A DNA stretch of 64,000 nucleotides from Siphlonurus alternatus (taxonomy: Eukaryota; Arthropoda; Insecta; Ephemeroptera; Siphlonuridae), in NCBI GenBank assembly GCA_949825025.1, contig OX463781.1:2705066-2769065 (forward strand), given 5' to 3'. This document shows, in pieces, positions 53,617 to 64,000 of this stretch. Position 1 is the first letter of the stretch; each line of letters opens with the position of its first letter. The position numbers and the translations under genes are program-made. Under the pieces are notes generated by a model. It made no database searches, had not been told where the DNA came from, and saw only the letters and a list, made by a program, of their open reading frames with translations.

Positions 53617-53654
53617 CAAAATTAACGTCAATATTATAATAGTAAACTGCATTA

Positions 53655-53780
53655 ACACTCGTCACATTGTAAAATTTCCCACTTGCAGTCTTGTTAATCA
53701 CCATGCCATGTGTTATTATTACGGGACATGGTGATTAACAAGGCTGCAAAGGAAAATTTCCAAGACAACGACTGTACAGT
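53655..53780. mobile_element. Small palindromic MITE, copy 3
   Basis: AAATTTCCCACTTGCAGTCT, TGTTAATCACCATGCC pairs with GACATGGTGATTAACA and GGCTGCAAAGGAAAATTTCC. Confidence 0.8.
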
Positions 53781-54124
53781 ACTTATAGGAATGATATAAA
53801 ACATGGTACGTACACATTGTTAGTGAATAAATTCACATTCAGGTACAAATACAAAATTATAAAGTGTTTAAAGCATGCAATTGAGCCTTATATATTATTA
53901 AATATTACGTATTGCATCTTCTCTACCTGCGCTGGATTTTACGTATAAAATCACCCGAATTCTTACAGCTCCTAATTTGCGTCCACCCGCAATACTCCAA
54001 CGCTGATTAAGTTGCATACCTATAGGATAGTGTGATTAAAGATGGCGGCACATTTCCATAGAGGGGATTGCGCTGACGTCATGCGAGGAGGGTCAGAAAA
54101 TGCTCGGACTAGTACATAAACAAA

Positions 54125-54278
54125 AGGCCTGTTCGTAAACCCTGCTCGGTGTACTCTGAGCAAGTTTACGAACAAAAATCGTGACGTCATTTGCACTGCA
54201 CTCCCTACACCACCCTCTGCGCTGGTGTAAGAAAACGGTGTAAAAGTGTACACCGAGCAGGGTTTACGAACAGGCCTA
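54125..54278. mobile_element. AGGCCTGTTCGTAAACCCTG palindrome, copy 3
   Basis: Perfect 28-bp-class ends (AGGCCTGTTCGTAAACCC / GGGTTTACGAACAGGCCT) followed by GCTCGGTGTAC. The core has CGTGACGTCATTTGCACTGC. It is the best-preserved of three copies, hence probably the youngest. Confidence 0.85.
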
Positions 54279-54823
54279 AAGTGTACAATAATTTTTTTAC
54301 TTAATAAAATCAATCAATTTCAAATACTTCAATAATACTTTAACAGTACACAATAGAACTCATAAAAAAAATCTCACCGCCAAAAAACTGTTAAAAGTAT
54401 TTTTTGTATTTTTTTTTTCGTCATTATGCCTATGCTCACTGTATAATCTGGCCCCCAAAACTTTCTCTTTTCCCTCCCTCCTGCGCCCCCTTCGCTTGAG
54501 CAGGTATAGAGACTATACCCCTCTCCCACCTCACGTATAAACATAAACAGAAATAAGCTCTTACAGACAAATTCATGATTTTGAGAAAGAATAATAATTA
54601 TATTAATAAACAGCAGCTCAGTTAAATTATGTTAATCAGATTACTGTCTCAAATTGCAGCAAATCTTCTCATCAATTAAGCAGCGTTGTGGCTTTCCGCA
54701 ATGTAAAGAGACAATCCATATTATTATAATTGTATACGAAGAATTGAGATTAAACTGAATCTCGTCATTGTGATTGTAGAGGCTAGGATTTTTTGTTCAG
54801 CATAAATACGGGGTAAATAAGTA

Positions 54824-55121
54824 TTTTAACCCTAGCATTACCAACGTAATAATTTTTTGTCACACGCTGTAGCAAGGGGGGGGGGGGGGGTTGAAATGAC
54901 CTGCTATTTAAATCACATGTTAAAAAAAAATAAAGTTTCCAGTAATTTGTTTTGCGGAAATATATTCCTGGGCGGCTAACTAAAGATTACAAATATTTTC
55001 AGAAGTTTTTTGCTACTATTTTACAATTATTTTCCGCATTAAAGGAGTTACGGGTCATATCGACTCTATCCCCTCCCCCTCCTGGGTAATGCTACTAATG
55101 CTAGTTAAGCTAGGGTTAAAA
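54824..55121. mobile_element. piggyBac-like MITE with TTAACCCTAG ends, copy 1
   Basis: TTTTAACCCTAGCATTACC at the left and GCTAGGGTTAAAA at the right: TTAA target plus CCCTAG termini, the hallmark of piggyBac-family ends. The interior (GACCTGCTATTTAAATCA, GGCTAACTAAAGATTACA) is shared with 57499-57743. Confidence 0.75.
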
Positions 55122-55189
55122 TTCCTCCTTCTGAAAATATTCACTTGAACACCGTTTGGTAATAGTGCGGAACTTGATGACGGATGTGC

Positions 55190-55192
55190 CTC

Positions 55193-55233
<41 letters not shown>

Positions 55234-55380
55234 TTTATTTCGAAGGCAAAGGTTTATAATATATAATAATATAATATATACTATATACTAGTATATATTA
55301 TATATATTATATTATATATATATTAATATATACTATATACTATATACTATATAATATATATATATATATATATAATATAT
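55190..55380. repeat. (AAT)n then TATATACTA-type low-complexity repeat
   Basis: About 13 AAT units (55193-55232), then a TA/CTATA array to 55380 with several TACTATATACTATA stretches. Confidence 0.9.
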
Positions 55381-55384
55381 ACTA

Positions 55385-55503
55385 GTCGTCTTGGAAAATT
55401 TCCTACTTACAGCCTTGTTAATTACCATGCATCATAAGAATAACAGAGAGCATGTTGTTTACCAAAGCTGCAAGTAAGAAATTTTCCAAGGTGACGAGTG
55501 TAC
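55385..55503. mobile_element. Small palindromic MITE, copy 4
   Basis: GTCTTGGAAAATTTCCTACT, TACAGCCTTGTTAATTACC pairs with GTTTACCAAAGCTGCAAGTA and GAAATTTTCCAAGGTGACGA. Confidence 0.8.
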
Positions 55504-56383
55504 ATGTAAGCACTTGGTATCATCTAAGAATTTTTAAAAGAATAAATGTTATATTTGTAGCTTTACAGTTACTAATAATTTATGTGTAACATAAATCAGT
55601 ACAAAAAAAAAATAATTCCATATTTATTATCGTTATTCCCCTAAGTTTTTTTTTTATTTTGTACAAGATTGAAAAAAATATATATATATATATTCTTTGT
55701 ATATATTGCAATCAAAATTTAGTGTTGAATTCCCACAACTCAGCTGTATTTTTGCTACTTGATATTGCGAGGAATCTGTTTCTTATTGCTGATGGTTTTT
55801 CTCTCATAACTGCTGGCGCCCTCTTTTGATTCATGATCGAGAAGGGAGGAAATACCCCCCAAACTAATGCATTCTTGTAGGCGCTCAACCGACTGCAGTA
55901 ATATTCTAGGGAGAGATTTAGAAAAGACATCTCAACTATTTTCCCCTCTGAGTTATTTTTTCACTATTATCTACTCTTCTTTTTTGTAAATAACAAAAGT
56001 ATAGAGAAAAAACTTCTTTTGATATTCTAAGCATTCTATTATACATCTGAGAGAGGGTTTCTCTTACATCATAAAATAGTAATAACGGGCTTACAAGATA
56101 GTATTTTTTATTAAATGTGATTTTCATTGATTTGAAAATGTTAAATAATTATAATTGTTCTTCAATATTTGATTATTTTCAAATGGACCTTATTGTATTT
56201 CAATACAATAAGGTCCACGGTCACAACTGATTGAATTTAAATTCCTCTGGCTCTTCGTGGACTGGAACAATTTATTTTGAAATTTTACAATGAAAGACCT
56301 ACATGGTATAAACAAAGTTCAATTCTTTTTATTGGTAATTTTCAATACATATACATACACAATTGTAATAAAGGCAATTAATC
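55504..56383. other. AT-rich intergenic sequence
   Basis: No gene supported. A short TTGTATTTCAATACAA dyad occurs at about 56192-56207. Minus-strand frames at 55712-56127 show no recognisable domain. Confidence 0.35.
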
Positions 56384-56719
56384 TGCATGAAATCTGCACG
56401 TCCAATTTATTGCAGAAATGAATGAAGAAAAGGTGCCATGCAAAATTATGCTACTTTCATTTTTTTTTTTTTTAGATTTTTTAGAGCCCGAGAACAATTT
56501 TTAAATACAAATTGAAATATAAATGAGACATCAAGAAAAAGATAAAAAGATATGACCTAAAAGAGGTGTGGGTTTATGGGTTTAAAATGTTCAAAATCAA
56601 ACTTTGCTGAACTTTTTAGCATTATTCTTTTCGGGTTCTAAAAAATCAGAGCAACATAATTTGGTGCCCTCTATTAATTTTTGCAATAATTTCTTTTTTC
56701 ATGCCAGTTGTCCATTTCT
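56384..56719. mobile_element. ATGGACAACCTGCATG MITE, diverged
   Basis: The left end is scrambled (TGCATGAAATCTGCACGTCC), but TTATTGCAGAAATGAATG, CAAAATTATGCTAC, GCAACATAATTTGGTGCCC and CATGCCAGTTGTCCAT keep the family order. Confidence 0.7.
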
Positions 56720-57076
56720 ATTATTTTTAATTTGATTATATTTATTGATAAGCAAACAAATTATGGAGTGATGAAAGCTACATTCTTCAATATTTTTCTA
56801 CTACCAGTTAGCGTCATAACACAACAATAACACATACTCGTGCATACGGAAGGACCATCCAGGTTTCCACGGTTCCTTCGGTCACAACCAGGCAAATTGA
56901 TTGCTACATCCGCCCAAATCCTAACCAATGCTATATATCGGGTCTACAAAAAGAGTTAGGAAATTAACGTATAAATTCACTTGCAAACATACAAGATTCA
57001 GTTAAGTATAAAAAATAAATAAAATAACAATATATTTCAAATAAAATCATACATATATTTTTTTTTTCGATTGAAG

Positions 57077-57384
57077 TGAATATAGATAAAGAAAATACAA
57101 CAAATTTTTTGTTAAAATATTTTTACGACAGGAAGGCTACAATTTTGGTTCACGGTTCATTTGTTGCGACCAGCAGCTTCTACGTCTATATATGGAGAAG
57201 ATCGTTGGAGCCTGCTGTAGAAAGAACTGGGGATGAACGAGTCGGAAAGCTAAAACTTATGAAGTGGAAAAACCACGAGGCAAACGTGAGATGTATTGAG
57301 ATGGAATCTTCACCCGAGGATATCAGCCAATCTAGACAGAATTTTATCAAAAGATACATCAAAAACATGATACGTTTAAAATAG
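57077..57384 (+). CDS. Candidate terminal coding exon (unidentified)
   Basis: About 101 codons to a TAG at 57382-57384, preceded by a good 3' splice site (T-rich tract, then ATTGAAG|TG at 57076/57077) and followed by AATAAA at 57403-57408. Base composition is more coding-like than the flanks. The translation has a hydrophobic stretch (ATILVHGSFVATSSFYVYIW), then a charged C-terminus (ERVGKLKLMKWKNHEANVRC). It would suit a small membrane-anchored protein. I do not recognise the family. No upstream exon identified. Confidence 0.4.
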
Positions 57385-57498
57385 ATTACAATATACAAAC
57401 AAAATAAAGCATTGTTTAAGAAAAAAATTTAGAAATAAATATTTAGTAAAAAAAAAAAAAGTCTACTTGTTTATGATAAAATTTGAAGTCCATATTTA

Positions 57499-57743
57499 AC
57501 TCTAGCATTACCAAGGAATTTTTATCAGTTTTTTTTTTTAACCAAGAGAGATGGGGGAGGAGTTCTAATAGACCTGCTATTTAAATCAAATGATAAAGAA
57601 TTTTTCTATATTTTTTTTTGTGGAAATACATTTACTCTTTGGCTTAAAGATTACAGTTTTTTTTCAGTATTTTTGGAAAAGTATTTCACAATCTTTTCCC
57701 GCTTGAAAAGAGTTAGCCCCCTTGTTAATTCTAGTTTTAAACA
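57499..57743. mobile_element. piggyBac-like MITE with TTAAC(C/T)CTAG ends, copy 2
   Basis: TTTAACTCTAGCATTACC at the left and TTAATTCTAGTTTTAA at the right. Interior GACCTGCTATTTAAATCA and GGCTTAAAGATTACAG as in copy 1. Confidence 0.65.
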
Positions 57744-57956
57744 AAGTCTTCTACTCGCAATGGTTGTAATAAACCATTGTTTATGATGTCTGTCGCATGA
57801 AGCCTTTTTCATTGTTTCATTGTTTTCATTTTGGGTCTAAAAAGCATGCCTAAAATCAGGCTTTAAATTATTGAGCCCTAAATGTGGTCTTATTTAGGGC
57901 TTTGTGAATGCCCCTTGGGACGACGTAGTACCTGATTTCGCCACCAGAGCACAGAA

Positions 57957-58440
57957 AGTAATGGCATTGTTGGCGCTAGTAAGCACAACAACTTTCATAA
58001 TGGAGTATCGACCTCAAAATTTTTTATTGCAGAAATGGATAGAGGGTGCAAAGTTATGCCACTCTGATTTTTTCAGATTTTTTAGGGACCGGGAAGTATT
58101 GCTAAAAAGTTTTGGCGAGGTTGGGTTCGAATCCACGTCCCTTTTGGGTCCTATCTTTTATTAAGAGAGGCGGCAAGAGGCGGCACTTTTTCTGTACTTT
58201 CAATAATTTTTTAAAAATACTTCCCGGGCTGTAAAAAATCTGAAAAAAAATCAGAGTAGCATAACTTTGCACCCTCTATCCATTTCTGCAATAAAAATTT
58301 TTGAAGTCGGTACTCCATTAATGGTCATTTTCCAAAAATTAACATGTAAATCAACAACCGTCCCATGCTTTTCCTTTCACGCGACAGACATTATACATAA
58401 CAATACTTTGTTTACTAACAACGAGCAGAAGACTTTGGGG
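57957..58440 (+). mobile_element. Fragment of the 15430-16052 element, split by a MITE
   Basis: TAATGGCATTGTTGGCGCTA before, and GGTCATTTTCC, TAAATCAACAACCGTCCCAT and CGAGCAGAAGACTTTG after the MITE at 58000-58318 align to 15523-15690. This gives an independent empty-site comparison. Confidence 0.75.
58000..58318. mobile_element. ATGGAGTATCGACCTC MITE with TA target duplication
   Basis: TA|ATGGAGTATCGACC to GTCGGTACTCCAT|TA. The inner core contains GGGTTCGAATCCACGTCC, a B-box-like motif. Inserted in a copy of another element. Confidence 0.85.
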
Positions 58441-59055
58441 TTAAATATCACAAAATATGTAAATATTAAATATAAGATCATGGAAATATGTAATTATATT
58501 AATTTCAGTATAAACTAATTAAGAAAACTAAAATCCTATAATGGATCCTAAAGCAACAAAATTTAAAGTTGCAGTCAATTAAAAAAAACACTAACTACCA
58601 CAAGATTTTTTTTTTTTTATTAGAATGAATTATTTTGAAAAGTAATTTATTCACACATAATTATACACAAAAAGAAAATAAAAACATATCAGCTCTGGTC
58701 TTATTTTGGCTACGTAGATTTAATAATGCAAGAAAATGAATAAATATATATTTTTTTTTTTTGTTTCTAACACATTAAAATCTCAAAGGTTCACATGCAG
58801 ATATAAATGAGTTTCAGCTAGAGCTTATAATTTTATTATTTCCCTCTGGAAAAACGTGGGAAAGAGATGCTTTTGTATAAAATATAATTCTGCGAGAACA
58901 TGGAATGTAAAAAAAAGAAAGTTAGGGATGCATAGCACTCCATCATGGTCAGTAGTCAGTGTTTTAGGACGACGTTAAGCCTCGTTTACCAATGCAAAAG
59001 AGTAGGATGGAAATTACAGTCATGCTGTGATGGTATATATAAAGTCACTCATTGT

Positions 59056-59270
<215 letters not shown>

Positions 59271-59279
59271 GAGAGAGAT

Positions 59280-59660
59280 TTTGAAGCATAGTCGCGTATT
59301 GATCGAATAGTATAGTTTAAGTTGAGCAGTATATATGCTGGCTCAGAGGCGACTGGTAGGCTTATATAGTAGTGGTTGCTATAGCTGGTGGCTAGATACC
59401 ACTTCACTTTGTCTCTGTGTATCTCAGCTCAATAAACTTTGCAGCTACCCACACCCCATCTTGACTATCTGAACATCATGTTATAGTGCAAGCTTGCAGA
59501 TGACGAGCAGCTACTAGAACTAACTCGTTCATTCTCTTTCATCTAGCCCCGTCTTACATGAGCCTAATCAATCCATCAACCGAGCTAGACCTCTTATTAT
59601 CTCTCAACCTTGGTCCCATTTATGCATAAGATCCGAGTAGGAGCACCTCCCCCCCCCTCT
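59280..59660. other. Moderately GC-rich non-coding stretch, unclassified
   Basis: Less AT-rich than its surroundings, with CAATAAACTTTGCAGCTACC (a polyadenylation-like signal) at about 59429. It could be the 3' end of a transcript or an LTR-like remnant. No inverted or direct terminal repeats were found to decide. Confidence 0.25.
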
Positions 59661-60378
59661 CTCTCAAATATACGTCAAATTCATCGTTATTTTCATAAAA
59701 ATGAAAAAATTAAAATGTTAATTATTATAAAAATTTTAAGGCAAAATAAAAATGTTAAAAGAAAAATTTTATTGAAGATATTAAAATTAAACATGGTAAT
59801 CACAATGAAATGAATCACATACATTATTATTTTGCTCATATTTGCATATTATAATTTTCAATTTTTTAATTCAATGATATTTTTTAACATAAAATTAATT
59901 GTTATTTTTATTTTATTACAAACAACTGGTTGTACAGGACAACATGGTTCACGTCCACATACTTTAAACAACAGAGAAACAACAAAAAACATACAACAAA
60001 CAAAATATATTTACGAATTTCGTCGAGAAGTCAATCAAAAAATATATATAATTAACAAAACTATATATTTATATTTAAGAATTTTCAGACATCAACTTCA
60101 ACATTTACAGAGTATCATCAGAGATCTTATATAGTGTACATTGTGAGTACCATTCGCCCACTTTAAATACAATATTCTAGATATTATACGTACACGATAA
60201 TTTAGTAAATTAGTAATAAGTCATGCATGTGCTTTGACAATGATACGGAAGCTCCAAGTAATTATATCTCAAGAGAGCCCCTCAGGCTTTCCTTGTATTA
60301 AGACATCGTCTGACTTTACCCCCAACTGATTGTGTGCTAGTGCTGCCTCCACCGCCTAATTCGTAAATTACACACGGA

Positions 60379-60528
60379 ATGTTGGAATTAAAATTCTCTT
60401 ATCCGGAGGCAGAAACCATCTTTGGAATGAATGAGGGGGATGATGCCAAACTTCTGGTGCTGGAACAAATAATCGAAGACAAAAGACAGAACAAGAATAG
60501 ACAACGAATGAAAAGAGCATCGCTGTGA
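60379..60528 (+). CDS. Candidate small ORF or terminal exon (unidentified)
   Basis: 49 codons from ATG to TGA, with an upstream in-frame stop at 60364. The protein part YPEAETIFGMNEGDDAKLLV then LEQIIEDKRQNKNRQRMKRA reads like real coding sequence, with G/C-ending codons in an AT-rich flank and a charged amphipathic end. An alternative is a terminal exon starting after the AG at 60412. No family recognised. Confidence 0.3.
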   Translation: MLELKFSYPEAETIFGMNEGDDAKLLVLEQIIEDKRQNKNRQRMKRASL

Positions 60529-61835
60529 AATCTTTTGTCGCAACATTTTTTTTTTTTTAATTTTTTTCTTATTTAACTTTATACTTGTTTTATAGACTTC
60601 TATTCAAGAAGTATATATTTTTCTAGTCATTTATAATAGAGTGCCATGTTTATATATAGATGTAAAGTTTGGCAGCAAAACCATCCTTTTTGTATAAGTG
60701 CATTCGATAATACGAGAATATAAATTGGAAAAGATTTTAAACTTTTTTTTTTAATTAATCTTTTGATTTATTTTATAGAAATAAATTTATTTAACACCAA
60801 TAATTTCAATAAACTTTATACAGTTGTGTTTACTTTAATAAATTAATGAAATAAAATAACAATTAACAATATACTTAAGAAACAACTTGTATAACTATTT
60901 TATAACAAATTTGTACAAACTTTTCGGAAATGATTTTCTTCTTCCATTTGAATAAATATATAGAGCAAAGCCTACATAATATAAAGCCTATATTGTATAG
61001 GCTTATTCATGTTGAGAATATCAACATTGAAATTTTTTTATTATTACAGCTATTACAAATCTAAAAACTAAATAGATGCATGGCCTGTTTTTCTTAAATA
61101 TATTTTATATAATTAAGCTATACTGTCTATATAATATACTGTGTTAAAAGCATTTTATTCTGGGTTTCAGCAATAAAGCAAAAGAAAAAATGTATAAATT
61201 ATTTAATGAAACACAAAACTGTCGCATGTTACTTCCAAATATAAATAAACTTACAGCATAATTTGCTTTTTAACAATTTCTTTCAGAAAATATTTAAAAA
61301 TCACATTATTACTAGCAAAGTATTTAATTAAAGTATTCCGTAAAAAGTGTGTTTTGTGTTTGTATGTTATTGTTATGTATTTTTGTTAATATTAAATTTG
61401 ACGTGAACATAATATTGTCTTGTACAATCGAAAAGGTTCGAATAAAGAAAAGAAATAAATTAAAAATTTAGCATCTTACGTTTTAAGATATTTAAAATTT
61501 ATCTGAATAGTCCACATTTAGATCTTGATTCGTATATGGTTACATTTTAGTTATAAATATCAAATTGTGGCTGTAAAAATATATTAATCTGCACTAAATC
61601 GTTTGTAAATACAACATACTGTACAATAATATTGAAATACGTATAAATAATGTTAAAATATACGACATTTCCAGCTGTTCATCCAGCATGTAGGTTAATG
61701 TGATAACAGTTTGGTTGGTTGGTATTTTGGGGCAATTGACACATTTTGGGTGAAAACATTTTGTTACTAACACAAATAACGCATCACCTTGCTCATAACA
61801 AAATAGAACAGAGAGAGAAGAGACAGGGGGAGTAG

Positions 61836-61949
61836 GAATTGTCTCAGCTGACGTTCTTCTCGTTTAGACGTCGTAACTTTGGTCGAGTGATGCACCAAGA
61901 TGACATATTTGTAGAGGAAGGTCTACTTTCAAGTCATATCGTCTTCTAG
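61836..61949 (+). CDS. Candidate terminal exon (unidentified)
   Basis: 38 codons open from GAA to TAG, including LTFFSFRRRNFGRVMHQDDI then FVEEGLLSSHIVF. AG dinucleotides at 61834-61835 and 61845-61846 could be acceptors. Short and unrecognised, so listed only as a lead. Confidence 0.2.
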   Translation, partial: ELSQLTFFSFRRRNFGRVMHQDDIFVEEGLLSSHIVF

Positions 61950-62015
61950 TGACGTTATCACGACATGTTTTAGTAGCTAATTTTATTGTTTAGCTGCTCT
62001 TAGGCTTCTGGCTTA

Positions 62016-62319
62016 ATGGAGTATCAGACTCAATTATTTTTATTGCAGAAATGGATAGAGCGTGCAAAGTTATGCTACCCTGATTTTTTTCAGATTTTTT
62101 AGAGTCCGGGACATATTTTTAAAAAATTATTGAAAGTCCATTTTGTGACGTCACGAGGCAGCAAGTCCTATCTTTTTCTTAAGAAGCGGCGTCTTAAGAA
62201 CTTTCAATCATTTTTTAAAAATAGTTCCCGGGCTCTAAAAAATCTGGAAATAATCAAGGTAGCATAACTTTGCACCCTCTATCCATTTCTGCAATAAAAA
62301 AATGAGGTCAATAATCCAT
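62016..62319. mobile_element. ATGGAGTATCGACCTC MITE with TA target duplication
   Basis: TTA|ATGGAGTATC to AATCCAT|TA. TTGTGACGTCACGAGGCAGC in the core and AGGTAGCATAACTTTGCACC in the right arm. Confidence 0.85.
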
Positions 62320-62639
62320 TATGAATCTTATTTGAGTGAAATTTCATAATCGGCCTATTTGAATTCAACAAGATTATAGCAGGGGGCTTTGAACTTGCCA
62401 ATAGGATTTTTCTTCACCAAGATCTGCACCGACGGCGGCTCCAGGCAGACTCAAGCCCAGACCCTTCAGCGCTCACCGTCACGACCCTCCTATACCGTCA
62501 TATAAATTTTGAAGTGGATCTGTCTGATGAATTTTGTGAAAAATGAGGTAGAAGTTTAACATGGAGCCTTATGGACGGTAATATGGTAATAGAACTGTAG
62601 TGAGAAAACAGTCGGATTGAATTTGCTAAAACCATAAGC

Positions 62640-62880
62640 GATTAAAGATGCTTTTCCATGAAGCGATGTCGAGCGAGGCTTGGCGAGGCAAGAAAAGCGC
62701 ACTTGCTTCAATCTCATATGGCAGCCATGTTGGCGTGAAAAAATCACTTTCCCGCAGTGATTAAATCCCGCCGTGATATTTTCACGCCAACATGGCCGCC
62801 ATATGATATTGAAGCAAGTGCGCTTTTCTCGCCCTGTCAAGCCTCGCTCGTCGACATTGTTCCATGGAAAAGCGCTAAGT
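62640..62880. mobile_element. Foldback element, CCATGAAGCGATGTCGAGCG family, copy 2
   Basis: GCTTTTCCATGAAGCGATGT, AGCGAGGCTTGGCGAGG and ATGTTGGCGTGAAAA pair with TTTTCACGCCAACAT, CAAGCCTCGCT and ATGGAAAAGCGC. Arms about 110 bp. Confidence 0.85.
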
Positions 62881-63569
62881 TTTGAAACATTCTCAAATTT
62901 TTAGAATTTATTTCATTTTGATTCCTTTTACAGAACTGTCCTTTTGGTTCCAAAAAGTAACTGAGTTTATTCGTAAATTTACAAAATTTTCCGAAGATTC
63001 ACGAAAATAGCCGAGGTTGTTGAACCTTCTAATCCATCCTCGTCACTCGCACTGGGGTGAGTGATGGAGAGCCGAGGTGATTCTCACTGATGTGTCTCGA
63101 TCATCTCCGCTTTGTCGGCGTTTGTTTGTCTGCCGTTCTATCTTCGTCTTTTCTCACCCTCTCTTGCCGCTCTACTGAGCGCAAAAACTATAGACGAGAT
63201 ACAAGATACTCCACAAATCATAGACAATCCATAAGCCGTGTCTAATGTGGACATAAAAACTTATGTTGTTATGCTTTCTCTTATGTTATAGTGCATAACA
63301 TATTACATAGATTGTCACTTTTTTATACACTGCAGTATGTATAAAAAATGAAACAATTTATTTTAAGTTAAAATAGAACTTGTAAATATATCTTTATGTT
63401 AAACATAAAATGAAATAGCAAACTTAAAATTTACGAGAAAATAAAATTGGAAATAATTATTTCAGAAATATTTGTACTAACAAATTCTTTCTTAAAATAG
63501 AAAATTCATTTGATTTATTTATTATAGCTTTTATAAATCTTATAAAAGTTATAATTTATACTGAACACA
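62881..63569. other. Intergenic sequence with a GC-richer patch
   Basis: 63000-63180 is CpG-containing (CCTCGTCACTCGCACTGGGG, CTTTGTCGGCGTTTG) and could be a promoter or 5' exon. No ORF or splice site pair stands out. The rest is AT-rich. Confidence 0.25.
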
Positions 63570-63876
63570 ATAGAGTATCGACCTCAATTTTTTTATTGCA
63601 GAAATGGATAGAGGGTGCAAAGTTATGCTACCGTGATTTTTTCAAATTTTTTAGAGCCCGCGTGAAAAAAATATTGAAAGTTCTTTTTGTGACGTCACGC
63701 GGCGCCGCTCCTAAAGAAAAAGATAGGACTTGCCGCCGCGTGGCGTCATAAAACGGACTTTTAATAATTTTTTAAAAATACTTCCCGGATTCTAAAAAAT
63801 CTGAAAAAAATCAAGGTAGCATAACTTTGCACCCTTTATCCATTTCTGCAATAAAAAAATGAGGTTGATACTCCAT
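63570..63876. mobile_element. ATGGAGTATCGACCTC MITE
   Basis: ATAGAGTATCGACCTCAATT at the left, GAGGTTGATACTCCAT at the right, TTGTGACGTCACGCGGCGCC and GCCGCCGCGTGGCGTCAT in the core. Confidence 0.85.
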
Positions 63877-64000
63877 TATTTAAACAAAAATATAAGCAAA
63901 AAACTGAATTATATGAAGTAATTGATCGTGCTTGAACGTGCATGTAACACAAAATATCTGAGCTATAATACTTCCGAGTATTCCCTACTTTGAATCTTCC

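Noticed and set aside
59280..59660. Solo LTR
   Set aside because: An AATAAA-like signal is present, but no TG...CA ends with target duplication could be located.

Overview
This is an AT-rich animal nuclear window with widely spaced spliced exons, long introns, microsatellites and a very dense load of short inverted-repeat transposons. Nothing bacterial is present: no operons, no Shine-Dalgarno sites, no long ORFs outside retroelements. The ARPC5 N-terminus resembles insect and crustacean proteins. Together with the retained U12-type intron, the long GA/CT microsatellites and the MITE load, this suggests a non-dipteran arthropod, with a crustacean quite possible. The species cannot be fixed from sequence alone.

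Two host genes can be assembled exon by exon, both on the minus strand. ARPC5 (Arp2/3 complex subunit 5, about 152 aa) has three exons between 42846 and 38952. Its first intron reads as a U12-dependent AT-AC intron. IDH3B (mitochondrial NAD-dependent isocitrate dehydrogenase, beta subunit, about 380 aa) has eight exons between 30949 and 17632. All seven of its introns are phase 0, and the last has a GC rather than GT donor. The two genes share a strand but no pathway: one acts in actin branching, the other in the TCA cycle. Three or four further candidate exons (14035-14081 minus; 57077-57384, 60379-60528 and 61836-61949 plus) look coding but are not identified.

Layout. 0-9 kb: MITEs, a four-copy GC-rich repeat, a LINE 3' end, a TA microsatellite with a near-perfect hairpin, and a 5S-rRNA-like SINE head. 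9-17 kb: TTAA-flanked foldback elements, one split by a retroposon, and a CpG-rich possible first exon. 17.6-31 kb: IDH3B, whose introns carry at least a dozen foldback elements. 31.3-31.7 kb: a full SINE with a 5S rRNA-like head. 31.9-35.8 kb: a 3.9-kb TTAA-flanked foldback element built from an 89-bp minisatellite in alternating orientations, with a second palindromic element inserted in its right arm. 36-43 kb: more MITEs and ARPC5. 43-49 kb: MITEs, a tRNA-derived SINE, CT repeats. 49.8-53.1 kb: a decayed, 5'-truncated Jockey/CR1-type LINE on the minus strand. 53-64 kb: MITEs, a piggyBac-like MITE pair, a 210-bp GA repeat and candidate exons.

Repeat biology. Several unrelated-looking foldback families share TTAA at both ends (piggyBac-type target), while another large family uses TA (mariner-type). 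Nested insertions give a partial order of events. Repeat copy boundaries were read by eye and are accurate to a few bases where TIRs are clear, and to tens of bases elsewhere.
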